DNA of 64,000 nucleotides from Streptacidiphilus melanogenes (lineage in GTDB: Bacteria; Actinomycetota; Actinomycetes; Streptomycetales; Streptomycetaceae), in contig NZ_BBPP01000002.1 of the NCBI RefSeq assembly GCF_000787835.1, positions 311,437 to 375,436 of the forward strand, given 5' to 3'. Each line of letters starts with the position of its first letter. The first letter of the stretch is position 1. Made by a program: the position numbers and the translations under genes. This document shows positions 16,577 to 24,807 of this stretch, one piece after another. Under the pieces are notes generated by a model that was not told where the DNA came from, did no database searches, and saw only the letters and a list, made by a program, of their open reading frames with translations.

Positions 16577-17494
16577 ATGGTCCAGAACTCTGCTCGGGAC
16601 TTCCACGAGGACGGACTCATCCCCGAGCCGTACCCCACGATCGATCAGGTCGCCGTCAACGAGCAGCAGCGGGCCACCCGTTGGTACGGCGGCCAGATCC
16701 TCGCACTGTTCGCCGCGTCCGCCCTCGGCATCGCCGACTGGCATGCCGGGGGCCTGGACGTCTCACCGGCCCTCTCGCTGGCGGCGTTCCTGGCGGCCTT
16801 CTACTACTGGAGCCGGCTGCGGGCGAAGCACCCCCAGACGCTCTGGTTCGAGAGCCGGGCGGCCGCCGAGTCCATCAAGGGCCTGGTCTGGCGCTACTCG
16901 ATCCGGTCCCGCCCGTTCGACGGCCAGGCCCACTCCCCGGACGCCGACGAGCAGTTCCTCGACGAGATCAGCGAGATCTTCGAGATCTACCGCGGCCTCG
17001 GCGTCATCGACGCCGAGCAGCAGCCGTCGATCACCCCCGAGATGACCCACCTGCGCGGCCAGGGCCTCGCGGTCCGACGCGAGGTCTACCTGCGCGAGCG
17101 GGTCCGCTCCCAGCGCGTCTGGTACGTGGGCAAGGCCGACGCGTACGACAACAAGAGCACGGTCTGGTCGATGGCGACCCTGGCGGCCATCTGCTTCGGC
17201 CTGGCCCTCGCCCTGCTGCAGATATCCGGCGCACTGCACGTCCACGCGCTCGGCACCTTCGCCACCATCGGCGCCGCGATCACCGCGTGGACCCAGCTCA
17301 AGCAGTTCCGGCCGCTGGCCGCGGCCTACCGGGTCGCCGCCAAGGAGCTGGAGCAGATCGAGAACCGGCTCGCCAGGCTCAATCCGGCCGAACCGGGCGC
17401 GGAGGAGCTCTGGTCCCGCCTCGCCCGCGAGGCGGAGTCCACGCTCGCCAAGGAACAGGCGGTCTGGCGCGCCCGGAGCGACCGCCGGATCTGA
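16577..17494 (+). CDS. DUF4231 (SLATT-like) multi-pass membrane protein (305 aa)
   Basis: Cytoplasmic N-terminus followed by two hydrophobic segments (about residues 42-57 and 66-81, ILALFAASALGIADW and SPALSLAAFLAAFYYW). A long charged, helical middle follows (about 85-190, with EISEIFEIYRGLGV), then two more membrane helices (about 199-219 and 226-243). The paired-TM plus coiled-helix layout fits DUF4231 and the wider SLATT group, which in other bacteria are pore-forming effectors attached to SMODS/CBASS or TIR-type conflict systems; that role here is inference. ATG at 16577, weak RBS (GAGGGGGC 9 bases before). It points toward fxsT, with one hydrolase gene between. Confidence 0.72.
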   Translation: MVQNSARDFHEDGLIPEPYPTIDQVAVNEQQRATRWYGGQILALFAASALGIADWHAGGLDVSPALSLAAFLAAFYYWSRLRAKHPQTLWFESRAAAESIKGLVWRYSIRSRPFDGQAHSPDADEQFLDEISEIFEIYRGLGVIDAEQQPSITPEMTHLRGQGLAVRREVYLRERVRSQRVWYVGKADAYDNKSTVWSMATLAAICFGLALALLQISGALHVHALGTFATIGAAITAWTQLKQFRPLAAAYRVAAKELEQIENRLARLNPAEPGAEELWSRLAREAESTLAKEQAVWRARSDRRI

Positions 17495-17528
17495 ACCACA
17501 CCGTCACGGGACGACGTTGAGGAGCAAC

Positions 17529-18404
17529 GTGAGGGACATCGAGATCAAGACACCGGACGGCCGCACGCTCACCGCGGCGATCTGGGGCAGATCTCCCGAG
17601 GACCCGGTGTTCCTGATCCACGGCACGCCCGGCAGCAGGCTCGGACAGCTCCCGGTCGAGCGGCAGCTGGACCGGCTCAACGTCCGGGTCATCACCTACG
17701 ACCGTCCCGGCTACGGCCAGTCCGACCGCCTCCCGGGACGCCGCGTCCGCGACGCCGCGGACGACGTGGCCGCGATCGCCGACCACCTCCGTCTCGACGC
17801 CTTCGGCGTGGTCGGCCGATCCGGCGGCGGCCCGCACGCGCTCGCCTGCGCGGCCCTGCTCCCGGAGCGGGTCACCCGCACCGCGGTCATGGTCAGCCTC
17901 GCGCCGCGGGACGCGGAGGGCCTGGACTGGTACCAGGGCATGACGGACTCCAACATCGAGGCCTATCGCGCCGCGGAGGCCGGCCCCCAGCGGCTGCGTC
18001 CGCTCCTGGCCGCGCGCATCGACGGCATCCGCGAGCAGCCGCGCACGCTCATCCAGGCGCTGCGCAGCGAACTCCCTCCGGCGGACCTCAACGTGATCCG
18101 CGACCCGGGCATCCGCAGCAGCCTCGCCCGCAACTACGCGGAGGCGGTCCGCGCGGGCGACGACGGCTGGAACGACGACGTGCTGGCCTTCGTCCAGCCG
18201 TGGGGCTTCGATCCGGCCGACATCAAGGGCCGCGTCGACCTCTGGCACGGCGAGGACGATGTCTTCTCACCCGTCGACCACACCAGGTGGCTGGCGGCGC
18301 ACATCCCCGGCGCCCACGTGATGGTCGAACCGGGCGCCGCCCACTTCGCAGCCTGGCGACTGCTGCCCGACATCCTCTGCCGCGTCGCTCTGAACGCGGC
18401 GTAG
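17529..18404 (+). CDS. Alpha/beta-fold hydrolase (291 aa)
   Basis: Classic alpha/beta hydrolase: oxyanion-hole motif FLIHGTPGS (residues about 29-37), nucleophile elbow VGRSGGGPHA near 95 with Ser as nucleophile, acid residue in WHGEDDVFSP near 239, and catalytic His in GAAHFAAW near 271. Cytosolic, no signal peptide. GTG at 17529 preceded by GAGGAG; a TTG at 17517 is in frame but is part of that RBS region. It starts 34 bp after the DUF4231 gene, so the two are likely co-transcribed. Its substrate is unknown. Confidence 0.87.
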   Translation: MRDIEIKTPDGRTLTAAIWGRSPEDPVFLIHGTPGSRLGQLPVERQLDRLNVRVITYDRPGYGQSDRLPGRRVRDAADDVAAIADHLRLDAFGVVGRSGGGPHALACAALLPERVTRTAVMVSLAPRDAEGLDWYQGMTDSNIEAYRAAEAGPQRLRPLLAARIDGIREQPRTLIQALRSELPPADLNVIRDPGIRSSLARNYAEAVRAGDDGWNDDVLAFVQPWGFDPADIKGRVDLWHGEDDVFSPVDHTRWLAAHIPGAHVMVEPGAAHFAAWRLLPDILCRVALNAA

Positions 18405-18413
18405 CCCCACGCG

Positions 18414-18454
18414 CGCCGCCGCGCCTCCGCCCGCCCGAGGGCGGCGCGGCGGCG
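18414..18454. terminator. GC-only hairpin between convergent hydrolase and fxsT genes
   Basis: CGCCGCCGCGCC (18414-18425) pairs perfectly with GGCGCGGCGGCG (18443-18454) around a 17-base loop. It sits in the 68-bp gap between two gene ends and could terminate both. Confidence 0.6.
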
Positions 18455-18472
18455 CGGCGGCGCCGAGGGGCG

Positions 18473-21400
18473 TCAGGCCGGGAGGAGTTCGAGGTCGCGG
18501 CCCATGCGGCGCCAGGCGCGGGCGTCGTGGACGGTCTGGTGGTTCTCCCCGAGCACCGCGATGAGCTGGTCGATGGTGCGGCGGCGCAGCTCCTGAGCCT
18601 CGGCCTCACGGCCCAGCCCGCGCAGGGTGACCGCCAGATTGCTCTGGCAGACCAGGGTGTCCGGGTGGGAGCCGCCGAACCTGGCCGTCATGCCCTCCAG
18701 CGCGGCGCGCCCGAGCGCCTCGGCCCGGGTGAAGTCGCCGGTGTCCCCGTAGGTGTTGGCGAGGTTGAGCATCGCGCAGTGGGTGTACGGGTGGTTCTCC
18801 CCGACGATGTGCCGCAGCGCCTCCAACGTGCGCTCGCCGAGCGAGACCGCCTCGCGCAGCTCGGTGGGCTGACCGATGTCGCGCTGGTAGATCGTCAGGT
18901 TGTTGGAGCAGATCAGGGTGAACGGATGGTCCGTGCCGACGCTCTCGCGGTAGGTGTCGAGCACCTCCCGCGCCAGGTCCCTGGCCCTTTCCTTGTCGCC
19001 GGCCGCGGAGTACTCCGCGGCCAGGTTGAGCGCGCAGGACAGCGCGTCCGGCACCTTGGCGTCGTAGCGCTCCAGGTAGCGGTTGTAGGTCTCGATCGTC
19101 AGCCGCCGGGCCTCGTTCTGCTGGCCGACCCGGCGCATGGAGACCGCGAGGGACTTGGCGTAGCGCAGCGAGGCGAGGTCGGGGACCGGGACGGAGTACT
19201 CGTCGCGGAACTCGCTGAGCAGGCTGATCGAGCGCCCGTAGTTGCCGAGGGCACGCTCGTCGTCGGCGAGGTTGGCCTTGGAGGTCAGGGTGTACGGGTG
19301 GGTGGCGCCGAGGACCGCGCCGCGGAGGTTGTAGACCTCCTCGTCGAGTATCCGGGCCGAGTCGTAGTCGCCGGTGAACCGGTAGTCGATGGCGAGGTTG
19401 TTGGCGATGTTGAGGGTGCGCGGGTCCTCCTCGCCGAGCTCCTCCTTCATCTTCAGGTAGGTCTCCTGGTCGCGCTTGAGCGCCTCGGTGAAACGCCCGA
19501 GCACGCGCAGGTCGGCGGCGAGGTTGCCGGCGGTCTGCAGGGTGAGCGGGTGGTCCGGGCGCAGCACCCGGCTCTGCCGCTCCAGCGTGTCCTCGTCGAG
19601 CTCCAGGCACTCCTGGGCGAGACCCTTGCTGCGCAGCACGCTCGCGAGCTGGAAGCGCAGTTGCAGCGTCTGCCGGTCGTCCTCGCCGAGCTTCTCCGTC
19701 CAGGCGACGTTGAGCCGTCGGCCGAGGTCCTCGGCCCGGTCCAGGTCGCCGCGCTTCCACAGGTAGCGCACGCGGTCTATGAGCAGCTGCCGGGTGTCGG
19801 CCTCGTCGCAGGTCTCCGCGCTGGACGGGCCGAGGTGCGGCCATATCAGCTCGAAGCGCGGCCAGTTCTCCGGGTCGTCGGTGTCGCCGATGTCCGGGCG
19901 GGCGCCGACCAGGACGCGGTGGACCTCGTGGACCAGCTCCTCCTGCTCGTCAGGGCTGAGCCCCGACCGGATGACCGCCTGCACCATGCGGTGGACCTGG
20001 AAGGTCCGGCTGCTGTTGTCGACCTTGGCCAGCGCGTACCGGCCGATGGCTCGGATGACGCGGCCCATCATGTTCTTGTCGCGCAGCTCGTCGTCGAAGG
20101 GCAGCAGCGCGTTCATCATCTGGTCGCTGTAGAAGATGCTGATGGCGATCGAGTCGGGTGACAGGAACGCGCACAGCTGGAGCAGCCGGACGGCCGCCGG
20201 CATCTGCTGCCCGAGGCGCTCGATGGAGACCTTCCAGGCGCGGCCGAAGCTGTCGGGGTAGTCGTCGGGGGTGGCGCCGCCGAGGGCCTTGTCGGGCTGG
20301 CTCTGCAGCTCCTCGACGTACTCGGCGACGGGGACGCCGGTGGTCTCCAGCCAGGCCGCGGCGATCTCGACGGCCAGCGGCAGGTCGCCGACGGCCTCGG
20401 CGACGAGCCCCGCCTCCTGCTGCGACAGCGCCGGCGCGCGGCGGCACAGGTGCTCGACCGACTCCTCGCGACGGAAGACGTCGACCTCCAGCGCCTCGGC
20501 GTGGCTGGTCCACGCCTGGTTCCGGGAGGTGACCAGGACGTCGCCGGAGCCACCGGGCAGGAACCTGACGATCTGCGCCGGGTCGTCGGCGTTGTCGAAG
20601 ATCAGCAGCCAGCGCTTGGCCTTGGGGTGCATCCCGAGCCGCAGCGTCTCCTTGACCAGGTCGGCGTTCTCGTTCGCGTTCTCGCCCATGCGCAGGTCCA
20701 GGCGGCGACCGAGCTCGGAGAGCGAGGTGGCGACCTGCTCCGGCTCCTCGGACTCGATCCACCAGACCAGGTCGTAGTCGGCCATGAAGCGGTAGGCGTA
20801 CTCCAGGGCGACCTGGGTCTTGCCGACGCCACCGAGGCCGTAGAGGGTCTGCGGGGTCGGCAGCACCACCGTGGAGCGCCGGTCCCGCTGCTGGCCGCGC
20901 AGTTGGTCGCGCAGGCGGTCCAGCACGGCGGCGCGGCCGGTGAAGGACGGGTTGCGCAGCCGTAGGTTCCAGATCGCCGGGCGGCGTCCGGGGAAGCGCG
21001 GCCCCTCGCCGGGGACGGAGTCCATCAGCACCGTCTCCGGCAGGCCGACGGCCCGCAGCAGCACCACCCGGGCGGCGTCCTCCTCCAGACGGACCAGCTC
21101 GACCGAGTTGCCGCCGAAGTTGGAGGCGGACCGCACGTCGCCGACCCGCACCGTGATCAACTCGGGCTGGTCCGGAGTGCGTTCACCGACCAGCAGGTCG
21201 CGGGCCTGACGGGACTGGACGGCCTTGGCGTAGGCCTGGCTCCAGACGGCCAGCGTCCGGGTCACCGCCTCGCGCACCCGGTCGGAGTCGACCCGCGGCA
21301 GCGAGCCGAGCTCGCGCGGGACGACCCGGAGCCCGGCCCGGGTCAGCACCCACTCGATCCACTCCGCCCACATCCGGTCCTCGGAGGCGTAGGACACGAT

Positions 21401-22456
21401 GATGTCCTCGCGCGCCGTCGGGCGCGGCCGGGTGAACAGGTCCACGTAGTGCAGCCGCACGTCCTCGTCCATCGGCGGCAGGCCGATCACCCGGTCCTTG
21501 GTGACCGAGGCGACCAGCCGCTCGACGGCCGAGAGCATGGAGAGCGGCGAACCCGGCTTGTCGCCGAAGGGCGCCAGGATCTCCTCGTAGGCGTAGTAGG
21601 GCAGGTAGGGGATCTCGACCGAGTCCCAGTGCCGTTCCCGTCCGCTCTCGGAGAGCCCCTGCGGCAGGCCGCTGAACCGCTTGCGGGCCAGCGCCCGGCC
21701 GGCGTCGGCCTTGCCCTTCTCGCCGTCGTCGATGCGCATCGGCACCGGCAGGATCCGGATGCCGCGGTTGTAGTGCCGCTCGGTGATCTTGCGGGCGATC
21801 TCGGAGGCGCCCTCGATGCTCTGGTTGCTCAGGGTGAAGCAGATGACCAGGTCGTCCGGCAGCTCGACGGTGCAGATCTCCTGGATGTCGGAGAGACCGG
21901 TGCGGCTGTCGAGCAGGATGTAGTCGTACTGGCGGCTCATGTCGGCGCGCAGCGCCTTGAAGAACTCGGCGCCGTGCCGCCGGGCGTAGAACTCGTCCCA
22001 GTTGATGTTCGCGACCATCGCGCCGTAGTCGCTGTGCGCCTGGCCGGCGGGCAGGAAGTCCAGGCAGCCCTCGCCGGGGAAGCCGGTCCAGTTGAGCGAG
22101 AGCACGTGCGGCAGCACCCGCGCCCACTGCCGCATCGCTGCCGGGTCGAGCTCCTCGCTCTCGAGCGGGGCGTCGCAGTAGTCGTAGATCAGGTCGATGA
22201 CGCCGGTGGAGGCGTCGAGCGCCGCCTGCTCCAGGAAGGGTGCGAAGAACCGGTGCAGGCCCGGCGCCTCCAGGTCCCAGTCGACGGCGAGGACCCGGTA
22301 GCCGTTCGCCGCCAGGATCCAGGCCATGTTGGCCAGGGCCATGGTGCGGCCGGTGCCGCCCTTGTAGGAGTAGAAGGTGACGATCCGTCCGTCACGCTGG
22401 TCGCGCAGCGGCAGCACGGGCTCGGCCCCGTCACTCTCGGGCTGAGTCACGCTCAT
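18473..22456 (-). CDS. fxsT: FxSxx-COOH system protein FxsT: ParA-like/TIR-like/NB-ARC/TPR STAND NTPase (1327 aa)
   Basis: A very large signal-transduction-type ATPase. N-terminal ParA/MinD-like domain with deviant Walker A KGGTGRT (residues 32-38) and DWDLEAPG. A TIR-like region begins near residue 352 (EDIIVSYASEDRMWAEW). An NB-ARC/STAND module follows: P-loop GLGGVGKT near 540, Walker B WLLIFDNADDP near 615, LVTSRNQAW sensor. About 500 C-terminal residues are tetratricopeptide repeats with the recurring pattern HPxTLxxxxNLA. This arrangement matches FxsT proteins that accompany FxsA/FxsB peptides in actinomycetes. It is the last gene of the operon; its ATG at 22456 overlaps the fxsC stop (ATGA). 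The ligand sensed by the TPRs and the output are unknown. Confidence 0.9.
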   Translation of the reverse strand: MSVTQPESDGAEPVLPLRDQRDGRIVTFYSYKGGTGRTMALANMAWILAANGYRVLAVDWDLEAPGLHRFFAPFLEQAALDASTGVIDLIYDYCDAPLESEELDPAAMRQWARVLPHVLSLNWTGFPGEGCLDFLPAGQAHSDYGAMVANINWDEFYARRHGAEFFKALRADMSRQYDYILLDSRTGLSDIQEICTVELPDDLVICFTLSNQSIEGASEIARKITERHYNRGIRILPVPMRIDDGEKGKADAGRALARKRFSGLPQGLSESGRERHWDSVEIPYLPYYAYEEILAPFGDKPGSPLSMLSAVERLVASVTKDRVIGLPPMDEDVRLHYVDLFTRPRPTAREDIIVSYASEDRMWAEWIEWVLTRAGLRVVPRELGSLPRVDSDRVREAVTRTLAVWSQAYAKAVQSRQARDLLVGERTPDQPELITVRVGDVRSASNFGGNSVELVRLEEDAARVVLLRAVGLPETVLMDSVPGEGPRFPGRRPAIWNLRLRNPSFTGRAAVLDRLRDQLRGQQRDRRSTVVLPTPQTLYGLGGVGKTQVALEYAYRFMADYDLVWWIESEEPEQVATSLSELGRRLDLRMGENANENADLVKETLRLGMHPKAKRWLLIFDNADDPAQIVRFLPGGSGDVLVTSRNQAWTSHAEALEVDVFRREESVEHLCRRAPALSQQEAGLVAEAVGDLPLAVEIAAAWLETTGVPVAEYVEELQSQPDKALGGATPDDYPDSFGRAWKVSIERLGQQMPAAVRLLQLCAFLSPDSIAISIFYSDQMMNALLPFDDELRDKNMMGRVIRAIGRYALAKVDNSSRTFQVHRMVQAVIRSGLSPDEQEELVHEVHRVLVGARPDIGDTDDPENWPRFELIWPHLGPSSAETCDEADTRQLLIDRVRYLWKRGDLDRAEDLGRRLNVAWTEKLGEDDRQTLQLRFQLASVLRSKGLAQECLELDEDTLERQSRVLRPDHPLTLQTAGNLAADLRVLGRFTEALKRDQETYLKMKEELGEEDPRTLNIANNLAIDYRFTGDYDSARILDEEVYNLRGAVLGATHPYTLTSKANLADDERALGNYGRSISLLSEFRDEYSVPVPDLASLRYAKSLAVSMRRVGQQNEARRLTIETYNRYLERYDAKVPDALSCALNLAAEYSAAGDKERARDLAREVLDTYRESVGTDHPFTLICSNNLTIYQRDIGQPTELREAVSLGERTLEALRHIVGENHPYTHCAMLNLANTYGDTGDFTRAEALGRAALEGMTARFGGSHPDTLVCQSNLAVTLRGLGREAEAQELRRRTIDQLIAVLGENHQTVHDARAWRRMGRDLELLPA

Positions 22457-23847
22457 GGATTCCCTCCCCCAGAACCGGTTGACGGCCCCTCGTCGGCAGC
22501 GGCGTGGTCGGACGCGTTCGGCGCGTTCGGCGCGCCTTGCGCGCCCGGCGGGGAGCCGTTCGGCCGGCCGTTCCCGCGCTTGATGTGCTCGTCTCGCAGA
22601 TTCGGGCGCGGCGGCGAACCGCTCGCCTCCGACGGTGCCGACGAGCCGTCCGGCCCCTCCAGCTCCTCGAAGGCGTGCATGGCGCTGAGCGCGACGTGCG
22701 GCAGCATCGACTCGAACTCGTTCAGGCTGGAGACCACGTCGACGCCGCGCAGCCGGGCCCGTTGCAGGCGCTGGGCGCGCAGGTTGACCAGGGTGCGCTC
22801 GGACAACGCGCGCAGCTCCTCGTGGCGTGAGGCGTTCTCCGGGTCCTGCGGGTCCCAGGGCTCCATCAGGCCGACCCAGGTGGGGTTGCAGGCGTCCATC
22901 TGCCGCAGCACCTCCCGGTGCTGGGTGTCGAGCAACGTCCATCGGTCGAGCAGCAGCAGGCCGGGCGCGCTCGGCCGCTCGCCGGCCAGCACGCGGGCGG
23001 CCTCGTCGGCGAACGGCTCGATGCTGGCGTGGAACTCCCACTCACGCGCCACGGAGGCGGCGCGGCGGGCGATCGACTCCTCGCTCTGCCCGCCGAACGG
23101 CCGCCACTCGTGGGCGCCGGTGCCGTAGCTGGATCCGGAGCGGCCGTCCGGCAGATGGTCGACGTCGCAGGCGGCGACCGAGATCCGCAGTGTCCGCCGA
23201 CGGTCAGGGGCGGGGAAGGCCGAGTCGAAGTCCTGGAAGTCCCGGCGGGCGCCGATGCGCACGCGCATCCGCTCGGACACGTCGACGATGCGCTGGGCCA
23301 GCCGGTAGACGGCCAACTGGTAGTCGGACTGGAACTTGCTGACCTTCAGGAGCGGCTGCATCCCCTCGGTCCGGTAGCCCTCGCCGAAGGCCTGGTGGTC
23401 GAACTGCAGGGCCTTGGCCACCGGCGGCAGCCGCTCCTCCTGCACCCGGACCCACTGCACCGGCACGATCGCGGACGGCAGCCCGCCGCCGGGTGTCTCG
23501 GACAGCACCTCGCGGGAGGCGAAGGCGGCCCATTCCTGGCCGCACGCCTGGCTCTTGAAGTAGTGAACCGAGTACAGCGGCACGAAGACCCGGCAGTGGG
23601 CGAGTGTCTCGCTGATCCGCTCGGACCATCCCTCGCCCACGTTCAGGCCGGAGTCCATGAAACCGGGCGGCTCGTTGGCGTCCCACCCGGACAGGTCCGT
23701 CACGGCCTCGCACAGGTCCCTGAATAAGCGAGCTTCCCAGAGGTTCGAGACGCTGCGGGGCCGTCCGGCACCGCGCGGGGAATGCGCGTAACTCAGAAAG
23801 AAGATGGGCCGAGGTATGTCCTCGTCCCAGCCCTCTTGGTCGGCCAC
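22453..23847 (-). CDS. fxsC: FxSxx-COOH system TIR-like protein FxsC (464 aa)
   Basis: Residues about 12-190 are TIR-like: PIFFLSYAHSPRG, then an acidic FRDLCEAVTDLSGWD and FVPLYSVHYFKSQACGQEWAAF, ending with VPVQWVRV. A clear TIR catalytic glutamate for NADase activity is not certain from reading, though E in GQEWAAF is a candidate. A second alpha/beta domain (about 235-385) includes LRISVAACDVDHLPDG and LLLLDRWTLLD. The C-terminal 70 residues are Pro/Gly/Asn-rich and disordered. Family FxsC is found in operons with FxsA and FxsB. GTG start at 23847; 51 bp after the acetyltransferase stop; stop overlaps the fxsT start, so FxsC and FxsT are probably made together. Confidence 0.88.
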   Translation of the reverse strand: MADQEGWDEDIPRPIFFLSYAHSPRGAGRPRSVSNLWEARLFRDLCEAVTDLSGWDANEPPGFMDSGLNVGEGWSERISETLAHCRVFVPLYSVHYFKSQACGQEWAAFASREVLSETPGGGLPSAIVPVQWVRVQEERLPPVAKALQFDHQAFGEGYRTEGMQPLLKVSKFQSDYQLAVYRLAQRIVDVSERMRVRIGARRDFQDFDSAFPAPDRRRTLRISVAACDVDHLPDGRSGSSYGTGAHEWRPFGGQSEESIARRAASVAREWEFHASIEPFADEAARVLAGERPSAPGLLLLDRWTLLDTQHREVLRQMDACNPTWVGLMEPWDPQDPENASRHEELRALSERTLVNLRAQRLQRARLRGVDVVSSLNEFESMLPHVALSAMHAFEELEGPDGSSAPSEASGSPPRPNLRDEHIKRGNGRPNGSPPGAQGAPNAPNASDHAAADEGPSTGSGGGNP

Positions 23848-23898
23848 GCTCGCACCCCCGAACGATGTTGCCCGTTCTGTAGGACGATGGAACCGCTC

Positions 23899-24807
23899 CT
23901 ATTGATGGTCCGTCAACACCGTCCACGCGATCTCCGACTCGCGCCAGGGCCGGCTGGTGACCAGACCTGCCCTCAGCACGTCCAGAGCGATGTCGACGGC
24001 GGGGCGGATCGGGACCAGCATCGCCGGGGCGTCGCCGACCCTGCCGCGGCTGATCCGCCCGCGGCTCTCCAGTTCGACCTCGACGTATTTGCCCAGCTCC
24101 TCGAAGTGCCCCTCGTGCAGGTCGAGGTCGCGGAAGGCGATCCACTCTCCGTCGCGGGCGCCGGGTGTGGCGACCTTGGCGTGGTAGGTCTTCATCGGAA
24201 GGGTGGGCGCCTTGTAGTCGGCCAGATGGAACGGCGTGAACCGGGACCAGGACACGCCGATCAGCAGCCCGAACCCGTCCCGGTCGTAGAGCTTGCCCAA
24301 GGGGGACCCGAGGCCCAGGTGTTCGTCTCCGTGCTCCGCGGTGACGGATTCGGCCTCACGGCCCAGCGCGGTGAACGATGTCTGCGGATGGTCGCTGCGG
24401 TGGGCGCCGGGGCGGTTGCGCAGCCGCTCCGACACGATTCCCACGGCGGGGGAGACGGGCGTGGTGGCACGGTCGAAGGCGGGCAGCGCGGCGTCGTACG
24501 CCCGGCGCTCCGACTCGGTCATCGGGGCCGTGGCCCGGGCGTAGTCCGGGGTGGTGCGCGAGTTCTCGGGGGTGGCGGCGTAGGCGACGAGCGTGCCCCA
24601 CGGGCCGAGGCGGTCCAGCAGCGCGTCGATCAGCGCCTCGGGGCCGCTCCCGTCGCGGGGCCCACGGGCCACGCGGGAGTACGCCGCCTGAACCAGCACC
24701 ACGGCGTCCTGCGGCAGCCCGAGTGCGCCCAGCTCCGCGGCGAAGGCGGAGCGCAACGCGTCCGCCTCGCGGTCACCGGACCTCGCACCGGATTGCTGAG
24801 GCATCAT
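23899..24807 (-). CDS. AAC(3)-family N-acetyltransferase within the FxSxx operon (302 aa)
   Basis: Member of the aminoglycoside 3-N-acetyltransferase fold, which uses acetyl-CoA. Visible: VVLVQAAYSRVARGPRDG near residue 38, PWGTLVAYAATPENS, SERLRNRPGAHRSDHPQTSF with the conserved HP-x-x-SF histidine near residue 140, and the LPMKTYHAK segment. The family also includes enzymes of peptide and secondary-metabolite clusters. Because it lies between fxsB and fxsC and its start (TGATGATG) overlaps the fxsB stop by one base, a role in modifying the FxsA peptide is more likely than drug resistance. ATGs at 24807 and 24804 are equally possible starts. Confidence 0.85.
   Translation of the reverse strand: MMPQQSGARSGDREADALRSAFAAELGALGLPQDAVVLVQAAYSRVARGPRDGSGPEALIDALLDRLGPWGTLVAYAATPENSRTTPDYARATAPMTESERRAYDAALPAFDRATTPVSPAVGIVSERLRNRPGAHRSDHPQTSFTALGREAESVTAEHGDEHLGLGSPLGKLYDRDGFGLLIGVSWSRFTPFHLADYKAPTLPMKTYHAKVATPGARDGEWIAFRDLDLHEGHFEELGKYVEVELESRGRISRGRVGDAPAMLVPIRPAVDIALDVLRAGLVTSRPWRESEIAWTVLTDHQ

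Noticed and set aside
18200..20161. Plus-strand open frame across the hydrolase end and the fxsT 3' half
   Set aside because: It runs through two known genes and a terminator hairpin and has no recognisable domain; typical high-GC artefact.
23899..24807. Aminoglycoside resistance gene
   Set aside because: Family membership alone does not support resistance; the gene lies inside a peptide-modification operon, so this label would mislead.
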